Notes: generated by a model not told the origin, from the sequence alone. Positions 1 through 8,654 are shown, numbered from the stretch's first letter. The stretch is DNA of 64,000 nucleotides from JASJAR01 sp039198225 (GCA_039198225.1 JBCCTQ010000007.1:81161-145160), one strand, 5' to 3'. A program made the numbers and translations.

Positions 1-873
1 ACGCGCGAAGGCAACGACCTCTACCACGAGTTCATCGAGAGTGGCGTGATCAACGCCGACAATCTCGAAGAATCGAAGGTTGCCCTGGTCTACGGCCAGA
101 TGAACGAACCTCCCGGAGCCCGTGCGCGGGTGGCGTTGTCGGGCCTGACGCTCGCCGAACAGTTCCGTGACCAGTCTGGAACGGACGTTTTGTTCTTTGT
201 CGACAATATCTTCCGCTTTACCCAAGCCGGTTCGGAAGTGTCGGCCCTCCTCGGCCGGATCCCATCGGCGGTGGGCTACCAGCCGACGCTGGCCACCGAT
301 ATGGGCGCCCTTCAGGAGCGCATTACGTCGACGAAAGCCGGTTCGATCACGAGCGTTCAGGCCATTTACGTGCCTGCGGATGACCTGACCGACCCTGCTC
401 CTGCAACGTCGTTTGCCCACCTTGATGCAACCACCGTGCTGTCCCGGGCCATTTCGGAACTTGGGATCTACCCCGCGGTGGACCCCCTCGATTCCACGTC
501 ACGGATCCTCGATCCGGGTGTGGTCGGCGAAGAGCATTACCAAGTGGCCCGCGATGTCCAAGGGATCCTTCAGCGGTACAAATCGCTCCAGGACATCATA
601 GCGATCCTCGGGATGGACGAGCTTTCGGAAGAAGACAAATTGACCGTCGCTCGGGCTCGTAAGATCCAGCGGTTCCTGTCCCAGCCCTTCGACGTGGCGG
701 AGGTCTTTACCGGCTCGCCGGGCGTGCAGGTTAAGCTCGAAGACACGATCTCGTCTTTCAAGGCGGTTGTTGCCGGAGAATACGATCACCTGCCCGAAGC
801 GGCCTTCTACATGGTCGGCGGCATCGATGAGGTGGTTGCCAAAGCTGAGAAAATGGCGGCTGAAGCGGCCTAG
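1..873 (+). CDS. atpD: ATP synthase F1 subunit beta (5' end outside window)
   Basis: Catalytic beta subunit of the F1 part of ATP synthase, which makes ATP on the cytoplasmic face of the inner membrane. The reading frame is open from base 1, so the gene begins upstream; the 290 visible residues are the C-terminal part of a protein usually about 475 long. Visible signatures are the Walker B segment (VLFFVDNIFRFTQAG, about visible residues 63-77), LLGRIPSAVGYQPTL just after it, and the DELSEED element reading DELSEED at visible residues 206-212. The P-loop lies outside the window. An ATG at 46 is internal and not the start. atpC follows after 8 nt in the same direction, the usual end of an atpHAGDC operon. 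Confidence 0.98.
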   Translation, partial: TREGNDLYHEFIESGVINADNLEESKVALVYGQMNEPPGARARVALSGLTLAEQFRDQSGTDVLFFVDNIFRFTQAGSEVSALLGRIPSAVGYQPTLATDMGALQERITSTKAGSITSVQAIYVPADDLTDPAPATSFAHLDATTVLSRAISELGIYPAVDPLDSTSRILDPGVVGEEHYQVARDVQGILQRYKSLQDIIAILGMDELSEEDKLTVARARKIQRFLSQPFDVAEVFTGSPGVQVKLEDTISSFKAVVAGEYDHLPEAAFYMVGGIDEVVAKAEKMAAEAA

Positions 874-881
874 GGGGAGCT

Positions 882-1280
882 ATGGCGGACACAATGCAAT
901 TTGACCTGGTGTCGCCCGAAGCCTTGCTTTTGTCGGGCCAGGCAACCCAGGTCGAGATCCCTGGCGCCGAGGGCGATCTGACGGCCATGCCGAACCATGC
1001 GCCGGTAATTACCACGCTCCGGCCGGGGTTGGTTCGGGCAGAGATGGAGGGCGGTGTTCAGGAATTTGCTGTCCTCGGGGGCTTTGCCGAGATCACCGGC
1101 GACGGGGCAAGCGTTTTGGCCGAACATGCTGTGGCGAAAGGGGATTTGACCCGGGACGCCATCGCGCCCCATCTCGAAAGGGCCCGGGCGGCCGCCGAAA
1201 CGGCGGAAGGTGGTGACCAGGATGTCGCCGCGAAACGCGTTGCCGATCTCACCGCCCTTGAAGCCTTGGCCACGGGCTGA
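882..1280 (+). CDS. atpC: ATP synthase F1 subunit epsilon
   Basis: Epsilon subunit of F1, part of the central stalk; it couples rotor movement to catalysis and can inhibit ATP hydrolysis. The 132 residues start MADTMQFDLVSPEALLLSG and contain the beta-sandwich segment with PGAEGDLTAMPNHAPVITTLRPG, typical of the family N-terminal domain; the C-terminal helical part (about residues 95-130) is short and alanine-rich, as in other alphaproteobacteria. A GGGGAGC ribosome binding site lies 6-12 nt before the ATG, in the gap after atpD. It is the last gene of the ATP synthase operon. No strong hairpin terminator is visible in the 135 nt after it. Confidence 0.96.
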   Translation: MADTMQFDLVSPEALLLSGQATQVEIPGAEGDLTAMPNHAPVITTLRPGLVRAEMEGGVQEFAVLGGFAEITGDGASVLAEHAVAKGDLTRDAIAPHLERARAAAETAEGGDQDVAAKRVADLTALEALATG

Positions 1281-1415
1281 GCCGGCAACTCTTCTAAGTA
1301 CCGGTCCGAGCGCCGTTCTCTACTTGAAGACAATGTGTTTCCACGGCATCGCTTTCGAGCGCTATGCCCCGTTGCTACCCCTTTAAGAGATGAACGCATC
1401 TGAGTGGGGGTACTC

Positions 1416-1571
1416 ATGCGAATTTTCGGAAAGCGCCCGGCTTATGCGCCGACGCTTGGGGTTGTAGAATACGTTTTGGTGCTCGCCGCCGTTATCGGCT
1501 TGGCTTTGGCCTTGGGCCTCGACGCGGTGTTTGAAACCGATGTCTGGCAGATGATTATGCGCCCTCAGTGA
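1416..1571 (+). CDS. Small single-pass membrane protein, unrecognised (51 aa)
   Basis: A 51-residue ORF with a GTGGGGG ribosome binding site about 5 nt before its ATG. It has a short basic start (MRIFGKRPAY), one hydrophobic helix over about residues 16-35 and an acidic then short tail. Just before the helix it reads TLGVVEYVLVL, which resembles the xxxEY/EF entry of Flp and TadE-type pilin helices, but the Gly of the processing site is not in the standard place. Its stop overlaps the end of prs by 7 nt, tail to tail. I do not recognise a family; it could be a minor pilin-like or simply a small membrane protein. Confidence 0.5.
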   Translation: MRIFGKRPAYAPTLGVVEYVLVLAAVIGLALALGLDAVFETDVWQMIMRPQ

Positions 1572-2584
1572 TGGGCGTACATACCTTCGTAAATCGGCCC
1601 CAGGGTTTCGAGTTCGAATAGCGACGAGACACTGGTCCCGTGCCAGATATTGAGGATCGCCTGGGCAAAAATCGGCGCGGTTGGCACGATCCGGATATTG
1701 GCCGCCTGTTTGACCGCCGCGGTGGGTTCAATCGTGTCGGTGATAACAAGGCTCTTCATCGACGACCCGGTGATCCGCTCCACGGCTGGTCCCGATAGCA
1801 CTCCGTGGGTGATGTAGGCGTGAACCTCCTTGGCCCCGTGCTCGACCAAGAGATCGGCGGCTTTGCAAAGCGTGCCCGCAGTGTCGCAAATGTCGTCGAC
1901 GATGATGCAGGTCTGGCCTTTGACGTCGCCGATCACGGTCATCTCGGCCACTTCGCCGGGCTTTTCGCGGCGTTTGTCAACGATGGCGAGCGCAGAGCCC
2001 GTGCGTTTGGCCAATTCACGCGCCCGTGCCACGCCGCCCACATCCGGCGAGACCACGGTGACGTGGTCGAGATTGCCCTTGAACTGGTTCTGGATGTCGA
2101 GGGCGAAGACCGGCGCGGCGTAAAGGTTATCGACCGGGATATCGAAAAAGCCTTGGATCTGAGCGGCGTGGAGATCCATCGTTAGTACCCGTTCGATCCC
2201 GGACGAGACCATCATATTTGCCACCATCTTTGCGGTGATCGGGGTACGGGCTTTGGTGCGTCGGTCTTGGCGGGCGTAGCCGAAATAGGGGACTACGGCG
2301 GTGATCCGTGACGCGCTCGAGCGGCGGAGCGCGTCGGTCATGATGAGAAGTTCCATCAGATTGTCGTTGGCCGGGTTCGAGGTCGGCTGGATGATGAACA
2401 TGTCCTCGCCGCGCACGTTCTCGTAGACCTCGACGAAAATCTCCGCATCGTTAAACCGCTCCACCCGGGCATCGACCAGCCCGATCGTCTCGCCCCGATG
2501 CATCGACATCCGCCGGGCCACCGATGTGGCGAGACTGCGATTGGCATTTCCGGAAATCAGTTTCGGCTCGGGTGGATTTGGCAA
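1565..2584 (-). CDS. prs: Ribose-phosphate pyrophosphokinase (PRPP synthase)
   Basis: Makes 5-phosphoribosyl diphosphate from ribose 5-phosphate and ATP in the cytoplasm, feeding purine, pyrimidine, NAD, histidine and tryptophan synthesis. The 339-residue protein is of class I length. The flexible loop with PYFGYARQDRR is at residues 99-109 and the PRPP-binding loop VDDICDTAGT at 229-238. The start MPNPPEPKLISGNAN matches the Rhodobacterales form, which is slightly longer at the N-terminus than the E. coli enzyme. It stands alone on the minus strand; the histidine genes hisZ and hisG, which use PRPP, lie in the same window but far away. Confidence 0.97.
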   Translation of the reverse strand: MPNPPEPKLISGNANRSLATSVARRMSMHRGETIGLVDARVERFNDAEIFVEVYENVRGEDMFIIQPTSNPANDNLMELLIMTDALRRSSASRITAVVPYFGYARQDRRTKARTPITAKMVANMMVSSGIERVLTMDLHAAQIQGFFDIPVDNLYAAPVFALDIQNQFKGNLDHVTVVSPDVGGVARARELAKRTGSALAIVDKRREKPGEVAEMTVIGDVKGQTCIIVDDICDTAGTLCKAADLLVEHGAKEVHAYITHGVLSGPAVERITGSSMKSLVITDTIEPTAAVKQAANIRIVPTAPIFAQAILNIWHGTSVSSLFELETLGPIYEGMYAHH

Positions 2585-2702
2585 CGCGCTGACCCTTTTC
2601 TAGCCCTGGCAACGGTCCCGAATGACAGATTCGTGACGTTGACTCCGCTTAGCACGCACCCTACGCGGCGGGAACCGGGAACGCTGGCAGAGGAGCAGGG
2701 AT

Positions 2703-3299
2703 TTGCCCCATATCGACTATTATTTCGCGACCATCTCGCCGTCCGCCTATCTGGCGGGAACGCGGATGGAGGAGGTCGCGAAAAAGCACGGTGCATCAAT
2801 CACCTATAAGCCCGTGGATATAATGGGTCTGTTCACCCAGACCGGCGGAGTGCCGCCGGGGCAGCGCCATCCGTCCCGCCAGGAGATGCGGCTCCAGGAG
2901 CTCCGCCGCCAGGCGGCGAAAAACGGGATGCCGATCAATCTCAAACCCGCACATTTCCCAACCAATGGAGCGCCCTCAGCCTATGCGATTATTGCGGCCC
3001 AGGCGGCGGGCGGCGGCGACTTGGCAGCCTTGGCCCATTCTGTGCTTCGCGCGTGCTGGGCCGAGGAAAAGGACGTGTCTGACGACGCGGTGATCAAGGA
3101 ATGCCTGACCGCATCGGGTTTTGATGCGGGGCTGGCCGATAGCGGGCTTTTGACCGGGGCGGAAACTTACGAGAGAAACCTCAACGAAGCGATTGAAGCC
3201 GGGGTCTTTGGTGCGCCGTTCTACATCGTCGGCGACGAGCGCTTCTGGGGCCAGGACCGGATCGACGATCTCGATCTCCATTTGGCCGGAAAGCTCTAG
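2703..3299 (+). CDS. 2-hydroxychromene-2-carboxylate isomerase family protein (DsbA fold, Kappa-GST-like)
   Basis: A 198-residue thioredoxin-fold protein of the DsbA/kappa glutathione transferase family. The start is a TTG, chosen because GAGGAG sits about 8 nt upstream and the family begins at once with the first beta strand (HIDYYFATISPSAYLAG). The serine in that segment (residue about 12) takes the place of the first DsbA cysteine, as in glutathione-dependent 2-hydroxychromene-2-carboxylate isomerases. The C-terminal GVFGAPFYIVGDERFWGQDR is the cis-proline region and family signature. Known members act in naphthalene breakdown, but in Rhodobacterales lone copies are common and the real substrate is unknown. 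Confidence 0.85.
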   Translation: MPHIDYYFATISPSAYLAGTRMEEVAKKHGASITYKPVDIMGLFTQTGGVPPGQRHPSRQEMRLQELRRQAAKNGMPINLKPAHFPTNGAPSAYAIIAAQAAGGGDLAALAHSVLRACWAEEKDVSDDAVIKECLTASGFDAGLADSGLLTGAETYERNLNEAIEAGVFGAPFYIVGDERFWGQDRIDDLDLHLAGKL

Positions 3300-3360
3300 G
3301 GAAAGACTGCACTCGTTTCCGAAAAAAACGGTCCCGGCTTTGCGTCGGAGCCGCATGGAT

Positions 3361-3386
3361 AAAAATGCCCCGGAATATGTCCGGGG
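3361..3386 (-). terminator. Rho-independent terminator for the FAD oxidoreductase operon
   Basis: Arms CCCCGGA (3368-3374) and TCCGGGG (3380-3386) pair perfectly around a 5-nt loop. Read on the minus strand the hairpin is followed by C-A-TTTTT (3361-3365). It lies 54 nt past the stop of the gene ending at 3440 and faces the end of the isomerase gene. Confidence 0.75.
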
Positions 3387-3439
3387 TGAAGTGATACTGG
3401 CTGAACGAAGAGGCTCTCGTCGCTTCGCTATCGGCGGAG

Positions 3440-4795
3440 CTAAGCGCTTAAGCGCGTCGTACTTTCATTCGGGACGGCGCCCATCTCGTCGGCAATCCGA
3501 CGCCCAATCTTGCGCCCTTCGCGGATCGCATAATTGGTCCCCCGGTCTTCGGGGTAGATCTGGGCCATTGAACAAAGATGGAACCCAGGCCGAGGCCCGT
3601 CCGCCGCAGGAATCAATTCCGAATAATTCCGCTCGACCACCGGTTGAGACCACCTCGACTTCCAAACGTTGTGACCGAGGATCCACTCGCGTTTGAATTC
3701 AGGGAACATCCGTTCGAGATGTGGCAGTGCGAAGTCGAGCACCTCGTCCTCCTCCATGCCAAACATCTCGTCCGTATGGGGGAGGTATTTTGAAAGATAA
3801 ACGATATGGCGCCCGCCATAGGTCGAGGCGGGCTCGAAATTCGTATGCTCGATCACACCCACATAGGGAAAAGACGGATCATTTACGTTGAGCCAATAGG
3901 TGTCTGACAGTGACCGGTCGAGTTGCAGAACGAGGCAGACATTGGCGAGATAGGCAATCCGGCGGAGCGAGGCGACGTAGCTCGCGTCGGCCCAGCCTTT
4001 GACCATATCGGCCACAAGGGGAAGGGCTGGCGTGGCGACAACGCGGCGGGCCCAAGTGGTGCCTTTATCCGAGAGGATCCGCCAACCCTCGCCTTCGGGC
4101 GAGATGTCGGTAACGCCGTCCTTGAGGCTGATGTCGCCGCCCTTCCACGCAATGTCTTCGGCCACGCGATTGGCAAGGGCAACAAACCCACCGTCGAAAT
4201 AGGCCAATTGTTCTTGGCCGGACTTTCCCCTCGACGATCCCCGGAGCTTGAGTTTGTTCCAGAACCAGACCGCCGAAATGTCTTCGGCATAGGGGCCGAA
4301 TTTGCCCTTGAGGAGGGGCTCCCAAACGACTTCGTAGACGGACTTGCCGCCTAAGGACGTCAACCATTCGGCCGCCGAGAGACCTTCGAGCCGTTTCCAA
4401 TCGCTGACCCGGCGGGCGCGGAGGGCGAGAAGTCCAAGGCGGATCCGGTCGTGGAAAGGCAGGGCAGAAAATTGCAGAAGATCCTTCGGCGACGCGAGCC
4501 GGAAGATCCTATTGGCGAAGTACATGCCCGTATTGGTTGGGTTGATCTTCACCATGTCGGAGAGGCCCAATTCCTCGATCAGCGCCATGGCGTCGCGGTC
4601 ATTGGTAAACCAGTGGTGGTAGAACCGGTCGAGCGTTTGCCCTTCGACCTCGAATGCTGAGGCGAGGCCGCCAATGTCACGTCCGGCTTCGAAAACTTTG
4701 ACACGTCGACCCGCCTTCGCGAGTTCGTAGGCCGCGGCAAGGCCAGAAAAGCCACCACCGACGATGGCGACGTCGATATCGGGCTCCGCCGTCAT
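3440..4795 (-). CDS. NAD(P)/FAD-dependent oxidoreductase (amine oxidase / UGM-like fold)
   Basis: A 451-residue flavoprotein with the Rossmann dinucleotide motif VAIVGGGFSGLAAAYELAKA at about residues 9-28 and a conserved C-terminal FAD segment ending GTNYAIREGRKIGRRIADEM. It belongs to the broad family holding protoporphyrinogen oxidases, phytoene desaturases and UDP-galactopyranose mutase-like enzymes; the substrate cannot be read. The start is the ATG at 4795, which overlaps the stop of the upstream UPF0104 gene by 4 nt (ATGA); the much longer open frame upstream is only that gene in another frame. It is the last gene of a four-gene operon with two glycosyltransferases and a transporter-like protein, so its substrate may be a lipid-linked sugar or an isoprenoid carrier (inference). 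Confidence 0.85.
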   Translation of the reverse strand: MTAEPDIDVAIVGGGFSGLAAAYELAKAGRRVKVFEAGRDIGGLASAFEVEGQTLDRFYHHWFTNDRDAMALIEELGLSDMVKINPTNTGMYFANRIFRLASPKDLLQFSALPFHDRIRLGLLALRARRVSDWKRLEGLSAAEWLTSLGGKSVYEVVWEPLLKGKFGPYAEDISAVWFWNKLKLRGSSRGKSGQEQLAYFDGGFVALANRVAEDIAWKGGDISLKDGVTDISPEGEGWRILSDKGTTWARRVVATPALPLVADMVKGWADASYVASLRRIAYLANVCLVLQLDRSLSDTYWLNVNDPSFPYVGVIEHTNFEPASTYGGRHIVYLSKYLPHTDEMFGMEEDEVLDFALPHLERMFPEFKREWILGHNVWKSRWSQPVVERNYSELIPAADGPRPGFHLCSMAQIYPEDRGTNYAIREGRKIGRRIADEMGAVPNESTTRLSA

Positions 4796-5787
4796 AGTTC
4801 CGCCTCCGAAAACGGATTTTCCCGAGCGGCGGGCGGCGCAAAAAGAAGCGCTAGGGCGCCGGCTGCGGTGATGGGCAGCCAGAGCATGGCGTGGATCAGA
4901 ACGGCATAGGCCGTTGCCGCGGCGGCTCCGGTGCCAAGGCTCTGCATGGCCGAACTGACGAAGTAGTGGAACGTCCCCGCATAGCCCGGCGCGCCGGGAA
5001 CGAGGGTGGAGAGAGAGCCCACGGGAAGGGCGAGCCAGGCGCCAGCGACTGCCGTAAGCCCTGGCATCGCAAGGGCAGCCGCCGTAAAGGTTAGGCCTTC
5101 CAAAGCCCAAGCGAGACCGGAGAGGACCACCAGCCGCAACAGCCGGCCGCCTTTAGAGAGGCGGATGAGCGTTTCGAAGGCCCGGTCGGTTTCTTCGGCG
5201 AGAGCTTGGCCTTTGCCCCGGGGCAGTCTCTGGAGCCCGGTCCGGACCAGCCGGTAGGCCGGTGCAAGAAGGGCCGGAACCAGAAGAATGGCCAGGAGCA
5301 CAAATCCAACCGCCGCCGCAGCTCCGCCGCCCAGGCCGAGTATACCGCTGACCTCGCCGCCAAAGATCGCCAGGGCGAGCCCGAATAGGACGAGGAGCGC
5401 GATCAGATCGAGCATACGTTCTACGAAAAGCGCGGCCGCACCGGTGCCGAGCGTAATTCCGAGCCGCCCTCGAAACGCAAAGAGCCGCGCCACATCGCCC
5501 GCCCGGAGTGGGAGGACATTGTTCATCGCAAAACTCGTCACGAATGGACCGGCGCAGTCGCGAAACCTCAAGGCGCCATTGTCGGCCAAGAGCATCAAAC
5601 GCCAGCGTTCGATCCGCGCCGCATAGCCCAAACCGAGTGCGCCGATCCCGGCGGCGACAAAAGCAAAATGGGTGCCCCGAAAGGCAACCACAATGTCTTC
5701 AAGGCTCGTCTGCCGGAAGATCAGCCACAAGAACAGCCCCGCAACCGCGAGGCCGAGACCAATGCGAAAGCCCTTTTTCGCTTTCAT
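4792..5787 (-). CDS. Lysylphosphatidylglycerol synthase TM-region / UPF0104 family membrane protein
   Basis: A 331-residue polytopic inner membrane protein with about eight hydrophobic helices. It is homologous to the flippase-like membrane half of MprF (UPF0104/AglD group) and lacks the MprF aminoacyl transferase domain. Family signatures seen are FVTSFAMNNVLPLRAGDVAR (about residues 84-103) and LPVGSLSTLVPGAPGYAGTF (about 254-273). Family members are thought to move or position lipids; AglD in archaea takes part in adding the last sugar of an N-glycan from dolichol phosphate. It overlaps the GT2 gene upstream and the oxidoreductase downstream by 4 nt each, so the three are translated as one unit. 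Confidence 0.88.
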   Translation of the reverse strand: MKAKKGFRIGLGLAVAGLFLWLIFRQTSLEDIVVAFRGTHFAFVAAGIGALGLGYAARIERWRLMLLADNGALRFRDCAGPFVTSFAMNNVLPLRAGDVARLFAFRGRLGITLGTGAAALFVERMLDLIALLVLFGLALAIFGGEVSGILGLGGGAAAAVGFVLLAILLVPALLAPAYRLVRTGLQRLPRGKGQALAEETDRAFETLIRLSKGGRLLRLVVLSGLAWALEGLTFTAAALAMPGLTAVAGAWLALPVGSLSTLVPGAPGYAGTFHYFVSSAMQSLGTGAAAATAYAVLIHAMLWLPITAAGALALLFAPPAARENPFSEAEL

Positions 5788-6818
5788 ATGGCTTCTTTCA
5801 TCGGGCTCGGTTCATCTTTCTCGCCGGAGCCTTCCAAGGCCGCCCCCCCAATCCGCTGGCGTACGAAATAGAGCGGGCGGTTTTTGGTTTCCTGATAGAT
5901 CCTGCCCACATATTCGCCCAATATCCCTACGCAGAGGAGCTGAACGCCCCCGAAAAACATCACGGCGATAAAGAGTGCCGTCCAACCTTCCACCCAGATC
6001 TCGGTAAAGAGGCGCAAGCCAAGGGCGTAGATAATCCCGAGGAGGGCAAAGCCCGACGAGAGCAGCCCCAAAGCAATGGCCATTTTGAGGGGGCGTTGGG
6101 AGAACGAGAGTATGCCGTCCAAAGCGAAACGGGTCATCTTTCGCACCGGGTACTTTGTCTTTCCGGCGAAGCGTTCCGCGCGCTCGTATTCGAGGGCAGA
6201 TTGGCGGTAGCCCACCCAGGAGACCATGCCCCTAAGAAAGCGGTCGCGCTCGGGCATGTCTTTGAGCGCGTCGACCACGTTGCGTCCCATGAGGCGGAAA
6301 TCGCCCGTATCGAGGGGGATTGGAACGTCGGACAGTCGGTTTAGGATGCGGTAAAAGGCCTTGGCGGTGAGGAGTTTGAACGGTGTCTCGCCGTCCCGCT
6401 CAATCCGGCGGCCATAGACAACGTCGTCGCCGGCGCGCCAGCGGGCAACCATGTCGTGGATCAGCTCCGGGGGGTCTTGGAGATCGGCATCGATCAGGAC
6501 GACCGCATCGCCCTTCGCCGCATCGATCCCTGCGGTCACCGCGATTTGGTGACCGAAATTGCGCGACAATGCGATAACCTGAAGCCGGGGATCTTCCATG
6601 GCCGCATCCGCCAGAAGCTCAAAGGTGCGGTCCTCGCTGCCATCATCGACGCAGATGATCTGCGCCTCCATCCGGTCGAGTTTTGCGCATTCCTCCCGGA
6701 GCCGTCCCAAGGTCTCAACAATGACGGGTTCTTCGTTGAAACAGGGCACGACGATCGACAGCAAATCCGCCTGCTGATCTTTCCCGTGCTGTCTCATCAT
6801 CTCGCCTCTAGCACCCAT
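5784..6818 (-). CDS. Family 2 glycosyltransferase, polyprenol/dolichol-phosphate sugar synthase type
   Basis: Expected to move a sugar from a nucleotide sugar to a polyprenyl phosphate on the inner face of the membrane. The GT-A domain shows SIVVPCFNEE, ICVDDGSEDRT (first Asp pair) and LIDADLQDPPE (the DxD site), then two C-terminal membrane helices, the GtrB/ArnC/DPMS layout, in 344 residues. The start used is the ATG at 6818; paired ATGs at 6800 and 6797 would remove six or seven residues and no ribosome binding site clearly decides. It ends with a 4-nt overlap into the UPF0104 gene. The upstream GT-C type membrane protein is the natural user of its lipid-linked product. Confidence 0.9.
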   Translation of the reverse strand: MGARGEMMRQHGKDQQADLLSIVVPCFNEEPVIVETLGRLREECAKLDRMEAQIICVDDGSEDRTFELLADAAMEDPRLQVIALSRNFGHQIAVTAGIDAAKGDAVVLIDADLQDPPELIHDMVARWRAGDDVVYGRRIERDGETPFKLLTAKAFYRILNRLSDVPIPLDTGDFRLMGRNVVDALKDMPERDRFLRGMVSWVGYRQSALEYERAERFAGKTKYPVRKMTRFALDGILSFSQRPLKMAIALGLLSSGFALLGIIYALGLRLFTEIWVEGWTALFIAVMFFGGVQLLCVGILGEYVGRIYQETKNRPLYFVRQRIGGAALEGSGEKDEPSPMKEAI

Positions 6819-6917
6819 CTATGCCCGACAGGGCCACAGAAGTTGGGCAGGATTGGGCCGCTCCCAGGACAGCGGGCCGATTTGAGTGGGATTGCTCAGA
6901 GCTTTGCGTGGCCCGCA

Positions 6918-8501
6918 CTAGCCCCCAGTGATTTTAAAGACCGCGGCGCCATCGTTTGAATAGACTTCCGTAAAGGCCGGGTAGTCGTCAAAGCACGTGT
7001 GCTGCTCCACGGCGAAAACATATTCGGCGCCCGGATATGTATCGAGCAGGTTCATCACCAGGCCACTGCAAAGCGCTGTGGACCGAAGTGCGGTCAACTC
7101 GCCGAGCCTTTCGTTAAAATACCCATTGCCTACCCATTCGAGGCCCTGGGCCGTAGAAAGGCTGTGGGACTGGGTCAGATAGGGAAACCACTCCGCGGTC
7201 TCGTCGCTCGCCCAATGGTCGCCGCTATAGACGACGAAATTGGTCTCTGCGGGAATATGCTCGTTGACCCAGGCCATCCCGGCGCGGGCCTCGGGCGTGA
7301 GCGTTTCCATAACGTCGCGTTCTGAATTGGAGTAGATCGACCCAATGCTTGTCGTGCCAGCCACGCACACGACGAGAATGAGAACTGAACTAAAGGGTGT
7401 GGTGAGAATGCGGGGCAGGTCCCGGTCGGCATACTCGTCCCATGCCTCGCGTCCGAGGGTAAACAGGCGTGCCAATTGAAGCGTGCCGTAAGCCGCCAGA
7501 ACAGAGTTCGGCAAGATCAAGAGATTGCCAGCGTTTCTCGGGATGATGAAGATGATGGCAAGCGCGAAAAGGAGCCAGAAGTGCTTCCTTTGCCGGGCCA
7601 GTTCGAGAATCCCGATAAAGCCTGGAATTGCGACATACCACGGCAGAAAGTCGAGCTGCAGCGCCGCCAAGGCCGAGCATTCCAGGCACCAGGCGCTGGT
7701 CTCGGAAGCGGCGAGAAACGGGCCGAGGCCATGGTTGACCAGCACCCAATAAAGCCAGGGCACGATCACGGCGAAGCTGCCCGCACCCACCATCAAGAGG
7801 ATCCGGACACGTTGGCCGATGGGCAGATCCGACATGAGGATCAAAAGCGTTATGCCGATTGCCGCAGCCATCCCAAATTCGAGATGGGACAATATCGCCG
7901 TACCGCAGAGTAACGCCACGCCCGCTATCCGCCCGTTGCCCGGTGCTGCCACCAGTCGAACCGTGGCCCAAAACGCGACGACGAGCACAGCAACGCTCGT
8001 CCCGCGCGTGATGCCGCCTCCCATCATCAGGAACCGCATGGAATGGTGTTGGAACAGGAGGAACGCCGCCGCCAATACAATGATTGGCCAAGGCGCTTTC
8101 ATCGCTCGGAGAAACCCAAGAGATCCGACCATGATAAGGATGTTGGTGGCGAAGGGATACCACGTCGCCACGAGCACCATATCTGCACCGGTAAGCTTCG
8201 ATATGAGCGCAGCAATCCAAAGGCCCAACGGCGGGTAGCTCAAGGGCAGGGTGTGGCCGTTAAAATCGTACTCTGTCGGCAGGAGCATCCCGTTGGCCAT
8301 GATTGCATCGGCAATGGCCGCAAAGAGCGCCCCATCATTGATCGGGAATCCAAAATCGCGGAACCAGAAGAGACGGAATGCAATTCCCAGGACGAAAAGG
8401 GCAGCGAGCAGGAGCCACCATCGCGCTGGCCCCTTTGCGTAGGGAGTGCCCACGCCCCGGCGGCGAAATCCGCTGGGTATGTCTGTCGTCTCAATGGTCA
8501 T
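6918..8501 (-). CDS. Polytopic membrane protein, probable GT-C type glycosyltransferase
   Basis: A 527-residue protein with roughly 11-13 hydrophobic helices. After the first helix (about residues 31-49) comes a loop RDFGFPINDGALFAAIAD, which resembles the acidic first periplasmic loop of GT-C/ArnT-like enzymes that use polyprenyl-phosphate sugars; a soluble domain of about 130 residues follows the last helix. I chose the ATG at 8501 over the GTG at 8510. It is the first gene of the operon running GT-C, GT2, UPF0104, FAD oxidoreductase, with a 99-nt gap before the GT2 gene. No close family name can be given with confidence; oligosaccharyl or sugar transferase to a lipid or protein outside the cytoplasm is the likely role. 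Confidence 0.7.
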   Translation of the reverse strand: MTIETTDIPSGFRRRGVGTPYAKGPARWWLLLAALFVLGIAFRLFWFRDFGFPINDGALFAAIADAIMANGMLLPTEYDFNGHTLPLSYPPLGLWIAALISKLTGADMVLVATWYPFATNILIMVGSLGFLRAMKAPWPIIVLAAAFLLFQHHSMRFLMMGGGITRGTSVAVLVVAFWATVRLVAAPGNGRIAGVALLCGTAILSHLEFGMAAAIGITLLILMSDLPIGQRVRILLMVGAGSFAVIVPWLYWVLVNHGLGPFLAASETSAWCLECSALAALQLDFLPWYVAIPGFIGILELARQRKHFWLLFALAIIFIIPRNAGNLLILPNSVLAAYGTLQLARLFTLGREAWDEYADRDLPRILTTPFSSVLILVVCVAGTTSIGSIYSNSERDVMETLTPEARAGMAWVNEHIPAETNFVVYSGDHWASDETAEWFPYLTQSHSLSTAQGLEWVGNGYFNERLGELTALRSTALCSGLVMNLLDTYPGAEYVFAVEQHTCFDDYPAFTEVYSNDGAAVFKITGG

Positions 8502-8550
8502 CGTTAACACGCCGCAAATGACACTGATATTCGGGGGTTAGGTGCCAACA

Positions 8551-8590
8551 ATGGTTAAATTTGGGCGGGAAACTGAGGATTTATGGTTAA
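8551..8590 (-). promoter_or_regulatory. Two TTAACCAT repeats (CtrA half-site-like) ahead of the glycosyltransferase operon
   Basis: On the minus strand TTAACCAT occurs at 8558-8551 and 8590-8583, 32 nt apart, about 50 and 82 nt before the start codon at 8501, in a gap that is AT-richer than its surroundings. TTAACCAT is the half-site form reported for the cell-cycle regulator CtrA in alphaproteobacteria. Regulation by CtrA is inferred from the motif only. Confidence 0.4.
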
Positions 8591-8654
8591 AACAGCACGA
8601 TAATCCCGCCATCGATGACGGGGGGTGTCCGGCCGTGAAAGAGCCTTTCAGAGC

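Noticed and set aside
1281..1320. Terminator after atpC
   Set aside because: CCGG and ACCGG can pair over a long loop, but the stem is too short and no T-tract follows.
5508..6344. 278-residue plus-strand open frame opposite the GT2 and UPF0104 genes
   Set aside because: Arg/Pro-rich antisense reading of two well-supported genes; typical shadow in GC-rich DNA.
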